From Mycobacterium gastri (GTDB lineage Bacteria > Actinomycetota > Actinomycetes > Mycobacteriales > Mycobacteriaceae): DNA of 58,952 nucleotides. Numbering within the stretch: the stretch's first letter is position 1; every line of letters starts with the position of its first letter. The position numbers were made by a program, and so were the translations under genes. The stretch lies in contig NZ_LQOX01000056.1 of assembly GCF_002102175.1 (NCBI RefSeq), positions 1-58,952 of the forward strand, given 5' to 3'. This document shows positions 1 through 9,798 of this stretch, in pieces. The notes under the pieces were generated by a model. The model had not been told where the DNA came from. It saw only the letters and a program-made list of their open reading frames with translations, and made no database searches.

Positions 1-1
1 C

Positions 2-961
2 GGTTATGGCGCACCGCCTCCCGGTTACGGCGCACCCCCGCCCGGTTACGGCGCACCGCCTCCCCCACCACCCGGTTACGGCCCGCCACCGGGCGGCTAC
101 TCGGCTCCCGGCTACGGCGCTCCGCCCCCGCCTCCCGGATACGGCCCGCCGGGAGCACCTGCGCCGGGCTACCCGCCTCAGCCAGGTTTCGGGGGACAGC
201 TGAAGTCGGGCTTCAACGTGGGCGAAGCGATCAGTTGGGCGTGGAACAAGTTCACCAAGAACGCCGCAGCGCTGGTCGTACCGCTGGTGATCTACGGCCT
301 GGCGATGGCCGCGGTGATCGGTATCCCGCTGGCGATCGCCTTCACGACCGCGGAAACCACGACGACCACCGTTGTCGAGTACGACTACAGCTACCACACC
401 ACGTCCGCACAGTTTTCCGCGATCGGCTGGATCCTCACGACCATCGGCTACATCGCCGTATTCTTCGTGGCCGCCTACATGCACGCCGGACTCACCACCG
501 GCTGCCTCGACATTGCCGACGGCAAGCCGGTGAGCATCGGAACGTTCTTCAAACCCCGCAATGTGGGCGCAGTGCTGCTGACCGCATTGTTGCTGGCCAT
601 CGGGGCCATGATCGTGTCATGCACCATTGTCGGGCCGTTGGTCTTGGCTTTCTTCGCCCAATTCGCCATTGCGTTCGTCGTCGACAAATCCCTGTCGCCT
701 ATCGAGTCGATCAAGGGCAGTTTCGCGACCGTTCGCGGAGAACTCGGAAACAGCGCGCTGTCCTGGCTGGTGCAGTATGCGGCCGTGCTGATCGGCGAAC
801 TCGCCTGCTTCGTGGGCATGGTCGTCGGCGTTCCGATCGCGGCGCTGGTCCAGGTCTACACCTACCGCAAGCTGACCGGTGGCCAGGTGGTGCCGGTCGA
901 GCAGTCGGCGCCCCCGGGCGGGTTTCCGCCGGGACCGCCGCCGGGGCAGCAGTACCCATAA
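2..961 (+). CDS. Pro/Gly-rich integral membrane protein, 5' end outside window (Rv2560-like)
   Basis: The reading frame is open from base 2, so the N-terminus lies outside the window. The first ~60 residues are a low-complexity cytoplasmic tail of about eight PPPGYGA-like repeats. After it comes a domain starting GFNVGEAISWAWNKF, then several hydrophobic segments: residues encoded near 265-340, 420-485, 570-690 and 760-860. The C-terminus is again Pro/Gly-rich and ends at the TAA at 959. This architecture matches the mycobacterial proline and glycine rich transmembrane protein Rv2560. The function is unknown; Pro/Gly/Tyr tails of this kind are often protein-interaction regions, which is inference here. 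Confidence 0.85.
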   Translation, partial: GYGAPPPGYGAPPPGYGAPPPPPPGYGPPPGGYSAPGYGAPPPPPGYGPPGAPAPGYPPQPGFGGQLKSGFNVGEAISWAWNKFTKNAAALVVPLVIYGLAMAAVIGIPLAIAFTTAETTTTTVVEYDYSYHTTSAQFSAIGWILTTIGYIAVFFVAAYMHAGLTTGCLDIADGKPVSIGTFFKPRNVGAVLLTALLLAIGAMIVSCTIVGPLVLAFFAQFAIAFVVDKSLSPIESIKGSFATVRGELGNSALSWLVQYAAVLIGELACFVGMVVGVPIAALVQVYTYRKLTGGQVVPVEQSAPPGGFPPGPPPGQQYP

Positions 962-1035
962 GCCCAGCCGGAACCAGCGGGTTCGGCGCAGCGAACGCGG
1001 TGTAGGCGAGGGCAGTCCCTGATGTTGCGGCAGTA

Positions 1036-3690
1036 ATGGCGCCCGCCGACGTGACGTGGGGAACGAGTCGAGCAGTGGCCGACGTCAACCATCTGTTGGA
1101 TGGATATCGCACAGCGCGAGCCCAGGAAACGCTGTTCGAGCTGCGTGAGGGTCCGGCAACCGGCTACGACGAATTCGTCGACGCGCACGGGAACGTGCGG
1201 CCGGCCTGGACGGAGTTGGCCGGCGCCGTCACCGAGCGCGGTAGAGCGGGCCTGGACCGGCTGCGCTCGGTCGTGCACAGCCTGATCGACCACGACGGCA
1301 TCACCTACACCGGGATCGAGCCGTCCCGCGACGAGCACGGGGCCCACGGTTTAGAACCCGGGCCGTGGCGACTGGACACCCTGCCGCTGGTGGTGTCCGC
1401 CGCCGATTGGGCCGTCCTGGAGGCCGGCCTGGTGCAGCGGTCCCGCCTGCTCAATGCCGTGCTGGCGGACCTCTACGGGGCCCGCAGCCTGCTCACCGAG
1501 GGGGTGTTGCCCGCCGAGTTGGTATTCGCCCATCCCGGTTATGTGCGCCCGGCCAACGGGATCACGGTCCCGGGGCACCAACTTTTCCTGCACGCCTGCG
1601 ACCTCAGCCGGATGCCCGACGGCGGCTATCAGGTCAACGCCGACTGGACGCAGGCGCCCTCGGGCGCAGGTTATGCGCTGGCCGACCGGCGGGTGATCGC
1701 CCACGCGATCCCGGACCTGTACGAAAGGATTGCGCCGCGCCCGACGACACCGTTTGCCCAGGCGTTGCGGCTGGCGTTGATCGACGCGGCTCCCGACGTC
1801 GCCCAGGACCCGGTGGTGGTGGTGCTCAGCCCGGGCATCTATTCCGAGACCGCCTTCGATCAGGCGTATCTGGCGACGCAGTTGGGTTTCCCGCTGGTGG
1901 AAAGCGCAGACCTGGTGGTGCGTGACGGCAAGCTGTGGATGCGCTCGCTGGGCACCCTCAAACGCGTCGACGTGGTGTTGCGCCGCGTCGACGCGGACTA
2001 CACCGACCCGCTGGATCTGCGCGCCGATTCCCGGCTTGGTGTGGTCGGGTTGGTGGAGGCCCAGCACCGCGGGACGGTGACCGTGGTCAACACGCTGGGC
2101 AGCGGCATCCTGGAAAGCCCGGGCCTGCTGCGGTTTCTGCCCGAGCTGGCCCGGCGCCTGCTGGGTGAAGAACCACTGCTACCGACCGCTCCGGTCTACT
2201 GGGGCGGCATCGCCAGTGAGCGCTCACATCTGTTGGCCAATCTGTCGTCGCTGCTGATCAGATCCACCGTCGACAGGAAAACCTTTGTGGGGCCGGCACT
2301 TTCGTCTCGGCAGCTGGCCGACCTGGCGGCTCGTGTCGAGGCGATGCCGTGGCAGTGGGCCGGCCAGGAGTTGCCGACGTTCTCCTCGGCACCCACCGAC
2401 CACGCCGGGGTGCTGACCTCGGCAGGGGTGGGCATGCGGCTGTTCACGGTCGCCCAACGCGGCGGCTATGCGCCGATGATCGGCGGCCTGGGCTACGTTG
2501 TGGCGCCCGGCGCGGCCGCATACATGCTGAAATCTGTTGCGGCTAAAGATGTCTGGATACGTCCCACGGAGCGGGCGATTGCCGAGGCGGTGACGGTCAC
2601 CACGTTGCCGCCGGCGCTCATGCCGCCGGCCAAGACCGGTGCGGGCACCCGCGCGGTCAGCTCCCCGCGGGTGCTGTCGGACCTGTTCTGGATGGGACGT
2701 TACGGCGAGCGCGCCGAGAACATGGCGCGGTTGCTGATCGTGGCCCGCGAGCGTTATCACGTTTTCCGCCACCAACAGCACACCGAGGAAAGCGAGTGCG
2801 TGCCGGTGCTGATGGCCGCGCTCGGTCAGATCACCGGAACCGACACCGGGGCCGCTCACGACCACGCCGAGATGATCGCCGTCGCCCCCTCGATGCTGTG
2901 GTCGATGACCGTGGACCTGGAGCGGCCGGGATCGCTGGTCCAGTCGGTGGAAGGGCTGGCGCTGTGCGCCAGGGCGGTGCGCGACCAATTGTCCAACGAC
3001 ACCTGGATGGTGCTGGCCGGCGTCGAGCGCGCCATCGCGTTGCGGTCGGACCCGCCGCAGTCACTCACCGAGGCCGATGCCCTGCTCGCCGAGGCTCAGG
3101 CGCAGACCTTGGCCGGGATGTTGACGCTGTCCGGGGTGGCCGCCGAGTCGATGGTGCGCGACGCGGGCTGGACCATGATGGACATCGGCAAGCGGATCGA
3201 GCGTGGCCTGTGGCTGACCGCACTGTTGGCGGACACGCTGACCACGGTTCGTGGCGCGGCCGCCGAACAAACCATCATCGAGTCGACGCTGGAGGCTTGT
3301 GAGTCCTCAGTCAGCTACCGGCGCCGTACCGTGGGCAAGGTCAGCGTCGCAGCGGTAACCGACCTGATGCTGTTCGACCCGCAGAACCCGCGGTCGCTGG
3401 TGTATCAGCTGGAGCGGCTGCGGGCCGACCTCAAGGACCTTCCCGGCTCGTCGGGGTCGTCACGTCCCGAGCGGATGGTCGACGAGATCAACACCCGGCT
3501 GCGCCGCTCGGATCCGGCCGAGCTGGAGGGCGTCGTCGACGGGCGCCGCACGGAGCTGGCCGACCTGCTGACCGCGATACATGCCGCGCTGCGCGACGTC
3601 GCCGACGTGATCACCGCGACACAGTTGAAGCTGCCCGAGGGCATGCAGCCGCTGTGGGGGCCCGAGGAGCGGCGGACGATGCCTGCCTAA
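1036..3690 (+). CDS. Circularly permuted ATP-grasp plus alpha-E domain protein (Rv2567-like)
   Basis: This 884-residue protein fuses two domains usually encoded separately. Residues ~60-510 resemble the circularly permuted ATP-grasp (DUF404/407-type) and residues ~541-875 are an alpha-E (DUF403) helical domain, opening with the typical LFWMGRYGERAENMARLL. ATP-grasp enzymes of this type are predicted to form amide or peptide bonds, but no substrate is established. The ATG at 1036 gives the length known for Rv2567. The gene converges on a transglutaminase-like/metallopeptidase pair, overlapping its end by four bases; these families recur together in bacteria. That suggests a peptide or protein tagging and processing system, which is inference. 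Confidence 0.9.
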   Translation: MAPADVTWGTSRAVADVNHLLDGYRTARAQETLFELREGPATGYDEFVDAHGNVRPAWTELAGAVTERGRAGLDRLRSVVHSLIDHDGITYTGIEPSRDEHGAHGLEPGPWRLDTLPLVVSAADWAVLEAGLVQRSRLLNAVLADLYGARSLLTEGVLPAELVFAHPGYVRPANGITVPGHQLFLHACDLSRMPDGGYQVNADWTQAPSGAGYALADRRVIAHAIPDLYERIAPRPTTPFAQALRLALIDAAPDVAQDPVVVVLSPGIYSETAFDQAYLATQLGFPLVESADLVVRDGKLWMRSLGTLKRVDVVLRRVDADYTDPLDLRADSRLGVVGLVEAQHRGTVTVVNTLGSGILESPGLLRFLPELARRLLGEEPLLPTAPVYWGGIASERSHLLANLSSLLIRSTVDRKTFVGPALSSRQLADLAARVEAMPWQWAGQELPTFSSAPTDHAGVLTSAGVGMRLFTVAQRGGYAPMIGGLGYVVAPGAAAYMLKSVAAKDVWIRPTERAIAEAVTVTTLPPALMPPAKTGAGTRAVSSPRVLSDLFWMGRYGERAENMARLLIVARERYHVFRHQQHTEESECVPVLMAALGQITGTDTGAAHDHAEMIAVAPSMLWSMTVDLERPGSLVQSVEGLALCARAVRDQLSNDTWMVLAGVERAIALRSDPPQSLTEADALLAEAQAQTLAGMLTLSGVAAESMVRDAGWTMMDIGKRIERGLWLTALLADTLTTVRGAAAEQTIIESTLEACESSVSYRRRTVGKVSVAAVTDLMLFDPQNPRSLVYQLERLRADLKDLPGSSGSSRPERMVDEINTRLRRSDPAELEGVVDGRRTELADLLTAIHAALRDVADVITATQLKLPEGMQPLWGPEERRTMPA

Positions 3691-4724
3691 CCCGGGCCGG
3701 CCGACATCACCTGCTCGATGACGGCGTGGATGAACTGCATCTTCGCCAAAACCGCCGCCGGCAGCACGAAGGGGTACAGGTCGTCGCGGCCCATCGACCG
3801 ATTCACCATGTTCAGCGACCACGACAACGGCAGCCACATGTCGATGATGGCGGGAAAAGCGCTGGGGCCCAATGCCGGCCGGTCGAAGGTTGCCGACGCC
3901 GGGGCAAAACCGCACCAGGCCGCGGTGTCCAGGGCATCGCGGATGTGCAGGTAGTGGGCAAACGTCTCGGCCCAATCCTCGGCGGGGTGCATGGCCGCGT
4001 ACGGCGACACGTAACTGTCCTGCCAACCCGCCGGCGCGCCGTCGCGGTAGTGCCGGTCCAGCGCCTGCCAGTAGTCGGCGTCCGGGTCGCCGAACAACTC
4101 GGTGAAGCGCGCCCGGTGGCCGCTGGACGGGTCGATCAGCCGGTAGAAGTAGTAGTGCCCGATCTCGTGGCGGAAGTGGCCGAGCAGGGTCCGGTACGGT
4201 TCACCCATCTCCACCCGCAGCTGTTCGCGGCGGACGTCGTCGCCCTCGGCCAGGTCCAGTGTGATGACGCCGTTGGCGTGTCCGGTGATCACCTGCTCGT
4301 GCGCACTGGACAACAGCCGAAACGCCAGCCCGTGGTCCGGATCCTCATCGCGTCCGACGATCGGCAGCTTCAGCTCGTGCAGCTCCGCCAGCAGCCGCCG
4401 CTTGGCGGCCTCCGCGCGGGCGAACCCGGCCAGCCCCACGGTGTCGTTGTCGTTGGGCCGCTCGATGGTCAGCGCGCACGACGCGCACAGCCCCTCTTCG
4501 TGGTCGACGGGAATAAGCCAATTGCATTGGGCCAGATGCAGATTCGTGCACAGTTGATATGCGTCTGCGGCCACCGCCCCGGTGTGCCCGGTCGCGCCGC
4601 GCTCGGCGATCACCAGCAGTGCCATCTGGTCGAGAGAAAAACCCAGCGCACTGCCGCAGGACAGGCACACGGAGTTCTCGAAGGTCAGGCGCTGGCCGCA
4701 GCTGGGACAGTGGAAGTCACGCAT
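3687..4724 (-). CDS. Zinc-ribbon putative metallopeptidase (Rv2568c-like)
   Basis: This 345-residue protein begins with a zinc ribbon (C6-x2-C9 and C20-x2-C23) and has a second CxxC pair near residues 80-83. An HEIGH motif at 186-190 is the metallopeptidase signature (HExxH), followed by a region rich in aromatic residues. The family is annotated as putative zinc-binding metallopeptidase; its substrate is unknown. The ATG at 4724 is chosen because it overlaps the stop of the upstream transglutaminase-like gene by eight bases, giving translational coupling. Starts at 4733 and 4736 are also in frame. No signal peptide is seen, so the protein is probably cytosolic. Confidence 0.85.
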   Translation of the reverse strand: MRDFHCPSCGQRLTFENSVCLSCGSALGFSLDQMALLVIAERGATGHTGAVAADAYQLCTNLHLAQCNWLIPVDHEEGLCASCALTIERPNDNDTVGLAGFARAEAAKRRLLAELHELKLPIVGRDEDPDHGLAFRLLSSAHEQVITGHANGVITLDLAEGDDVRREQLRVEMGEPYRTLLGHFRHEIGHYYFYRLIDPSSGHRARFTELFGDPDADYWQALDRHYRDGAPAGWQDSYVSPYAAMHPAEDWAETFAHYLHIRDALDTAAWCGFAPASATFDRPALGPSAFPAIIDMWLPLSWSLNMVNRSMGRDDLYPFVLPAAVLAKMQFIHAVIEQVMSAGPG

Positions 4725-5673
4725 CGAGCGCATCACCGCCGAAGGGCACGACGTCGACCCCGACGTCGATCACGGTGTGCTCGGAGTTGGTGTAGATGAT
4801 GCCGCGCAATGGCGGCACGTCCGCGTAATCACGGCCACGGCCCACCACGATGTAACGCTCGTCGATCAGTTGGTCGTTGGTGGGATCGAGGCCCAGCCAT
4901 TCGAGCTGACCCGGTTGTTGGGGCGTCCACACCGCGGCCCAGGCATGGGTGGCGTCAGTACCGATCATCCGATCCTTTCCCGGCGGCGGGTCGGTAGCCA
5001 GATAACCAGACACGTAGCAGGCTGCCAGCCCGTTGGCCCGCAGGCAGGCGATCGCCAGCCTGGCAAAGTCTTGGCATACCCCTTCCCGGGCGGCCAGCAC
5101 CTGGTCGACTTTGGTGGAGACGGTGGTCGACCCCGAGCGGTAGGTGAAGTCGGTATAGATCCGCGTCGCCAGCTCGCGCAGTACCTCGACCAGCGGGCGG
5201 CCGGGAACGAAGCTGGGAGCGGCGTACTTTCGCACCTCGTCGGTGATCTCCGGCGGGTTCAAGTCCAGCGCGAAGTCGACTGCCAGCCCACCCCGCAGCG
5301 CACCGGGCCGGGCGGCCTCCCACGGCTGCAGCGCCGGACCGCTGGTGTAGAGCCCGGAAGCCGGCGGGGCCACGTCGACGATGGAGTCGCCGGTGATGGT
5401 CAGGGTCCGGTGCGGTTCGGTGACATGGAAATAGGAGCTGATGTTGCCGTAGGTGTCGCGGCTGGTGGAGCTGTCGGCCGGGGCGGGATCGATGGTCAGC
5501 CGGTGCGCGACGCGGCGCTGGCGCGGCGAGCTGCGCGGGGTGAGAAACCCACGGCCGTAGGAGCTGGTCACCACGTCGGAGTAGCGGTATTCGGTGCGGT
5601 GCGTGACTCGATAACGCTTGACGGCCGGCGAGTCGAACCACGCGTCAGAAGGCCCATCAAACGGCAGGGACAA
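4717..5673 (-). CDS. Transglutaminase-like cysteine peptidase family protein (Rv2569c-like)
   Basis: After an N-terminal beta domain (RYRVTHRTEYRYSD), the protein has a transglutaminase-like core. The nucleophile is in REGVCQDFARLAI, the histidine in THAWAAVW and the aspartate in GLDPTND, so the Cys-His-Asp triad is complete. Such proteins are usually proteases or amide-bond enzymes. The frame is open back to 5838, but the N-terminal domain boundary supports a start near 5670. The TTG at 5673 has an AGGAG seven bases upstream (5681-5685), giving 318 residues. The start is the uncertain part. The ~300 bases upstream (5674-5972) hold no other supported gene. It is translationally coupled to the metallopeptidase. 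Confidence 0.82.
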   Translation of the reverse strand: MSLPFDGPSDAWFDSPAVKRYRVTHRTEYRYSDVVTSSYGRGFLTPRSSPRQRRVAHRLTIDPAPADSSTSRDTYGNISSYFHVTEPHRTLTITGDSIVDVAPPASGLYTSGPALQPWEAARPGALRGGLAVDFALDLNPPEITDEVRKYAAPSFVPGRPLVEVLRELATRIYTDFTYRSGSTTVSTKVDQVLAAREGVCQDFARLAIACLRANGLAACYVSGYLATDPPPGKDRMIGTDATHAWAAVWTPQQPGQLEWLGLDPTNDQLIDERYIVVGRGRDYADVPPLRGIIYTNSEHTVIDVGVDVVPFGGDALDA

Positions 5674-5972
5674 CAGCTGACTCCTGAACCTCTCGACGCT
5701 CAACGGATTGAGTACGGCACCAAACCGAACCTTATCCGGAACCCAATCACGATGTGCCACCTGGAACGACGTTGCCCACATCGTGGGCGGGCTGCCGCTG
5801 ACCGTCGAACCATCACCGCGAAACTGGCTTGCGGCCATCGGACGATACTGCCTGGGGTCGGATCAAGGGTTGCACCATCGGCCATCCATCGAGCGAATTG
5901 TGCTGGCTCAGTGAATAATTGGAAAGATTTTCCCGGGGCTGGCCCCGACCACGAGCTGCTGGACGGCGAGTT

Positions 5973-6407
5973 TCACGACGGAGCGCACTCGGCGGCAGCA
6001 CGCAGCCGCTCCAGCGGCCGCGACCAGAACTGGTCCAGCATCGCAGCTATATCGGCCACCCGGGCGAGGTCGGCGCGATACAGTCGGCGCGTCGCGTCAA
6101 CCCGCACCGCGACCAGTCTCGCATCGCGCAGCAGTTTGAGCTGCTGGCTCGCAGCCGATTTGGACAAACCAGCGGCATCGGCCAGGGCCGACGCAGGGCG
6201 CTCCTGATCCCATACCAACGCCAGCATCGCCCGGCGGCCAGGGTGGGCCAGGGCCCTGATGGCGTCTTCGAGAGCCGCTTCGGCGTTCCGGCGACGGCTT
6301 GGGCAACAGGCCACGGAAAGCCAAGTGGGGACGCGCAATCGTTTGCCAACACGCCCGGCTGCGCCAGGGCAGCCGGTACCTGCTGGTCGGTCAAGGGATG
6401 CCTGCAT
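5973..6407 (-). CDS. ArsR-type winged-helix transcriptional regulator
   Basis: Residues ~45-120 form an ArsR-like winged helix. The segment ALAHPGRRAMLALVW is helix 1, GLSKSAASQQLKLL is the recognition helix, and ARLVAVRVDATRRLYRA is the wing. No metal-binding cysteine pair is visible in the usual alpha-3 position, so the effector may not be a metal. The ATG at 6407 gives 144 residues with an atypical Cys/Arg-rich N-terminus. A GTG at 6314 would remove 31 residues and fits the family better. It lies 21 bases after the stop of the FUSC-type membrane gene, in the same direction, so it may be in that transcript. Confidence 0.72.
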   Translation of the reverse strand: MQASLDRPAGTGCPGAAGRVGKRLRVPTWLSVACCPSRRRNAEAALEDAIRALAHPGRRAMLALVWDQERPASALADAAGLSKSAASQQLKLLRDARLVAVRVDATRRLYRADLARVADIAAMLDQFWSRPLERLRAAAECAPS

Positions 6408-6428
6408 CGGGTGCCAATTCCGAGCCGG

Positions 6429-7502
6429 TCAGCGTGCGCCGCCCGGCAGGCTGATGGGAAGTTCGATCACCTGTTGCAGGTCGTTCACGCATACGTGGAC
6501 GACATCGGCGAGCACGACCGCGTTTCTGTCGCGAGCAGCTGACAGCAGCTCGGACGTACCGCGACGAGCGGCGGTCACGTGTTCGTTCGCCGCTGCGGGA
6601 TCCCCATCGGCCAACCTGGTTGCCGCGGCTAGGTCGGCGAGCACGGCGAGCAGTGGCCGTGCACGTTCGGCCTTGGCGTAGCGCTCGGTAACGGTCCGGG
6701 CCAGATACATCGCCGAACTGACCAGCAGGCCCAATCGCGCCGCCTGTTGATCGACATCGCCGATGGTGTCCCGCATCGGCCATCGGCGCGGCGCTATCCG
6801 CGTCACCGTGTGGGCAGTGGCACGGACCTGGTTGAGCCCATCCAGCTCCTGGTGCATCCGATCGACGGCTGTCCTGGGCCAATCGGAAGGAACATTAGCG
6901 GGATCGTTCAACACATCAGCCACCTGGCAGACGGTGTCGTGCACGGCGGCCAAGACGGCGGCACGTGACGTACGCACCATTGCTACCGGGTTGGCCGGGA
7001 ACAGCAAAATGGAAAACACCAGCGCCAGACCACCACCGATGAGCGCATCGAAGAGGCGTTCGCTCACCACACCGCCGGCGGAGGCAAACACCAGGACCAG
7101 CACCGCCGAGACAGCTGTCTGGTTGACGAACATCAGGCCTTGGGCAATGAAGCCGAACGAGCTCAGCACCGCGATGCACAGCGCGACGAATACTGTCACC
7201 GCCATAGCGGTTGGTCCGGCACCTAGGACAGCGTGCACGCCGGCACCCAGGACAATCCCCAGCGCCACCCCGACGATCATCTGTGCGGCACGGAGTCCCC
7301 GCAGCACATTCGTGGCCGACATACACACCACCGCAGAGATCGGGGCGAAGAACGGCTGTGGGTGACGCAACACGTCATGGGTAAGTAACCACGCAATACC
7401 GGCGGCCACCGATGTCTGGGCGATCGGCCAGAATGCGGCGCGAAGCCGCTGCACAGCCGCGTTGCCGCCGTCGGCCGCCCTGGTCAGCATCGAAAAGTTC
7501 AT
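6429..7502 (-). CDS. FUSC/aromatic-acid-exporter-type membrane protein (Rv2571c-like)
   Basis: This 357-residue protein has an N-terminal half made of about six hydrophobic segments (residues ~20-160). The C-terminal half is a mostly helical soluble region. The pattern WLLTHDVLRHPQPFFAPISAV followed by GVALGIVLGAGV is typical of the FUSC/ArAE family, which includes p-hydroxybenzoic acid efflux proteins. The substrate is unknown. Length and position match the M. tuberculosis alanine/valine/leucine-rich membrane protein Rv2571c. A small ArsR-type gene follows 21 bases downstream, so the pair could be a regulator-exporter unit. Confidence 0.82.
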   Translation of the reverse strand: MNFSMLTRAADGGNAAVQRLRAAFWPIAQTSVAAGIAWLLTHDVLRHPQPFFAPISAVVCMSATNVLRGLRAAQMIVGVALGIVLGAGVHAVLGAGPTAMAVTVFVALCIAVLSSFGFIAQGLMFVNQTAVSAVLVLVFASAGGVVSERLFDALIGGGLALVFSILLFPANPVAMVRTSRAAVLAAVHDTVCQVADVLNDPANVPSDWPRTAVDRMHQELDGLNQVRATAHTVTRIAPRRWPMRDTIGDVDQQAARLGLLVSSAMYLARTVTERYAKAERARPLLAVLADLAAATRLADGDPAAANEHVTAARRGTSELLSAARDRNAVVLADVVHVCVNDLQQVIELPISLPGGAR

Positions 7503-7541
7503 GATGCCTGCTTACCGGTCGCGGCCCACAAGCTCGGCGAG

Positions 7542-7976
7542 CTAGACCCGCTGCAGCTCAAACAGCGGGATCACCCGGCCGGTCCTGGCCTGATAGTCGG
7601 CGAAACCCGGAGCCACAGCAACAACTTTCGGGAAGATCTCGTCGCGCTCCGCCGCCGGCAGCTCGCGAGCGGTCACGTCGAACACATCGATACCCACTTC
7701 GACGCGGGCTAGCGGGTTAGCCCGCAGGTTGTGCACCCAGGCCGGATTGATATCGGCGCCGGCGTAGGAGCCGACGATGATCATCATGCCGTCAATGCGC
7801 AGGTATGCCACCGGTGTCAACCGGGGCTGGTTGGACTTGGCGCCTGTGGTGGTGAGCAGCAGCAGGTCCGCGTTGGCGAACTGACCGCCGACCTTGCCGG
7901 CATTGGCCCGGAATTCGTCGACGATGCTCTTGTTAAACGCCTTCATGGCTTCGGCATCCGGAGTCGCTGATGTCAT
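7542..7976 (-). CDS. Deazaflavin (F420)-dependent nitroreductase family protein, Ddn-like
   Basis: This 144-residue single-domain protein has the split-barrel signature of the mycobacterial deazaflavin-dependent nitroreductase family. The segments are [20 protein letters not shown], then the [19 protein letters not shown] cofactor-binding stretch, and [18 protein letters not shown]. Relatives use F420H2 to reduce quinones or nitro compounds; the physiological substrate here is unknown. The ATG at 7976 overlaps the aspS stop by four bases (ATGA), so it is co-translated with aspS. No membrane segment or signal peptide is present. Confidence 0.88.
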   Translation of the reverse strand: MTSATPDAEAMKAFNKSIVDEFRANAGKVGGQFANADLLLLTTTGAKSNQPRLTPVAYLRIDGMMIIVGSYAGADINPAWVHNLRANPLARVEVGIDVFDVTARELPAAERDEIFPKVVAVAPGFADYQARTGRVIPLFELQRV

Positions 7977-9757
7977 GCCCGGTCAACCTGCTTGGGCTTG
8001 GCGTCTATTCCGGATTCCTTGCGCTGCTGGGCGGTGATCGGGGCGGGCGCGTTGGTCAGCGGGTCGACGCCGGCGCCGGTCTTGGGGAACGCGATCACCT
8101 CACGGATCGAGTCGGCCCCGGTCAGCAACGCCGTGATCCGGTCCCAACCGAACGCGATCCCGCCATGTGGCGGGGCACCAAACATGAAGGCTTCCAACAA
8201 GAAACCGAACTTCTCTTCCGCCTCCGCCTTGTCCAGACCCATCACCGCGAACACCCGCTCCTGGACGTCGCGGCGGTGGATACGCACCGAGCCGCCGCCG
8301 ATCTCGTGGCCGTTGCAGACGATGTCGTAGGCGTCGGCCAGCACGCTGCCCGGATCGGAGTCGATGCGGTCCTCGAACTCGGGCTTGGGCGCGGTGAACG
8401 CGTGGTGCACCGCCGTCCACGCCCCCGAGCCGACCGCGACGTCACCGGCGGCCGTGGCCTCGTCGGCGGGCTCGAACAGTGGCGGATCGACCACCCAGAC
8501 AAACGCCCAGGCATCGGGGTCGATGAGGTCGAGCCGGTGGGCGATCTCGCTGCGCGCCGCCCCCAGCAGGGCCCGCGAGGACTTCGCCGGTCCCGCCGAG
8601 AAGAAGATGCAGTCGCCGGGTTGGGCGCCGACATGGCCGGCCAGGCGAGAGCGCTCACTATCGGACAGGTTCTTGGCCACCGGGCCACCCAGCGTGCCGT
8701 CCTCGCCGACCAGCACGTAGGCCAGCCCGCGGTGCCCGCGCTGTTTGGCCCACTCCTGCCAGCCGTCCAGCGTTCGCCGCGGCTGCGACGCTCCCCTGGG
8801 CATCACCACGGCGCCGACGTACGGCGCCTGGAAAACGCGAAATGTGGTGTCTTTGAAGAACTCCGTGCACTCGACAAGCTCGACACCGAACCGCAGGTCG
8901 GGTTTGTCGGTGCCGAAGCGGCGCATGGCCTCGGCGTAACTGATCCGTGGGATCGGCGTCGGGATCCGGTAGCCGATCAACTCCCACAGCGCGGTCAGGA
9001 TCTCCTCGGAGATCGCGATGACGTCCTCGGCGTCAACAAAACTCAGCTCCATGTCGAGCTGGGTGAACTCGGGCTGGCGGTCGGCGCGGAAATCCTCGTC
9101 CCGGTAGCAGCGAGCGATCTGGTAGTAGCGCTCCATCCCGGCCACCATCAGCAGCTGCTTGAACAGCTGCGGGCTCTGCGGCAATGCGTAGAACGAGCCG
9201 GGGTGCAACCGGGCCGGCACCAGGAAGTCACGCGCCCCTTCCGGGGTGGAGCGGGTGATCGTCGGGGTTTCGATCTCGACGAAATCATGCCGCGCCAGCA
9301 CGTCGCGGGCTGCGGCATTGACCTTGGAGCGCAACCGCATTGCCGACGCCGGGCCGTCGCGGCGCAGGTCGAGGTAGCGGTATTTCAACCGCAGCTCCTC
9401 CCCCGCGGGCTCGTCGAGCTGGAACGGCAGCGGCGCGCATTCGCCGAGCACCGTCAGTGAGTTCGCGTTGACTTCGACGTCGCCGGTGGCGATCTCGGGG
9501 TTGGCGTTGCCTTCCGGACGGATTTCGACGACACCGGAGACCGCGACGCAGAACTCGGCCCGCAGGCGGTGCGCTTGAGCCAGCACCTGAGTGTCCTGGG
9601 GGTCGCGGAAGACGACCTGGGCCACGCCGGAGGCGTCGCGCAGATCGATGAAGATGACCCCGCCGTGGTCGCGGCGGCGAGCCACCCAGCCGGCCAACGT
9701 CACCTGCTGCCCGGCGTCGCGATCCCGTAGTGAACCAGCGCCGTGGCTGCGCAGCAC
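7973..9757 (-). CDS. aspS: Aspartyl-tRNA synthetase
   Basis: This 594-residue class II synthetase charges tRNA-Asp. The N-terminal OB-fold anticodon-binding domain spans residues ~1-110 ([20 protein letters not shown]). The catalytic domain carries motif 2 ([18 protein letters not shown]) and motif 3 (GIAFGWDRI), and a GAD insertion sits between them, as in bacterial AspRS. The frame is open upstream to 9847, but the GTG at 9757 begins the family's LRSHGAGSL and has an AGGGAG just upstream. Mycobacterial AspRS is generally considered able to charge tRNA-Asn too, with later amidation; the sequence alone does not show this. The Ddn-like gene overlaps its stop. Confidence 0.97.
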   Translation of the reverse strand: MLRSHGAGSLRDRDAGQQVTLAGWVARRRDHGGVIFIDLRDASGVAQVVFRDPQDTQVLAQAHRLRAEFCVAVSGVVEIRPEGNANPEIATGDVEVNANSLTVLGECAPLPFQLDEPAGEELRLKYRYLDLRRDGPASAMRLRSKVNAAARDVLARHDFVEIETPTITRSTPEGARDFLVPARLHPGSFYALPQSPQLFKQLLMVAGMERYYQIARCYRDEDFRADRQPEFTQLDMELSFVDAEDVIAISEEILTALWELIGYRIPTPIPRISYAEAMRRFGTDKPDLRFGVELVECTEFFKDTTFRVFQAPYVGAVVMPRGASQPRRTLDGWQEWAKQRGHRGLAYVLVGEDGTLGGPVAKNLSDSERSRLAGHVGAQPGDCIFFSAGPAKSSRALLGAARSEIAHRLDLIDPDAWAFVWVVDPPLFEPADEATAAGDVAVGSGAWTAVHHAFTAPKPEFEDRIDSDPGSVLADAYDIVCNGHEIGGGSVRIHRRDVQERVFAVMGLDKAEAEEKFGFLLEAFMFGAPPHGGIAFGWDRITALLTGADSIREVIAFPKTGAGVDPLTNAPAPITAQQRKESGIDAKPKQVDRA

Positions 9758-9798
9758 AAGACTCCCTTTCACGCGGTCGGAATGACTGCCCAGTCTAA

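Noticed and set aside
1351..2988. Two long minus-strand frames (1351-2067, 2224-2988) under the ATP-grasp/alpha-E gene
   Set aside because: They are antisense shadows of a conserved 884-codon gene with no domain signature.
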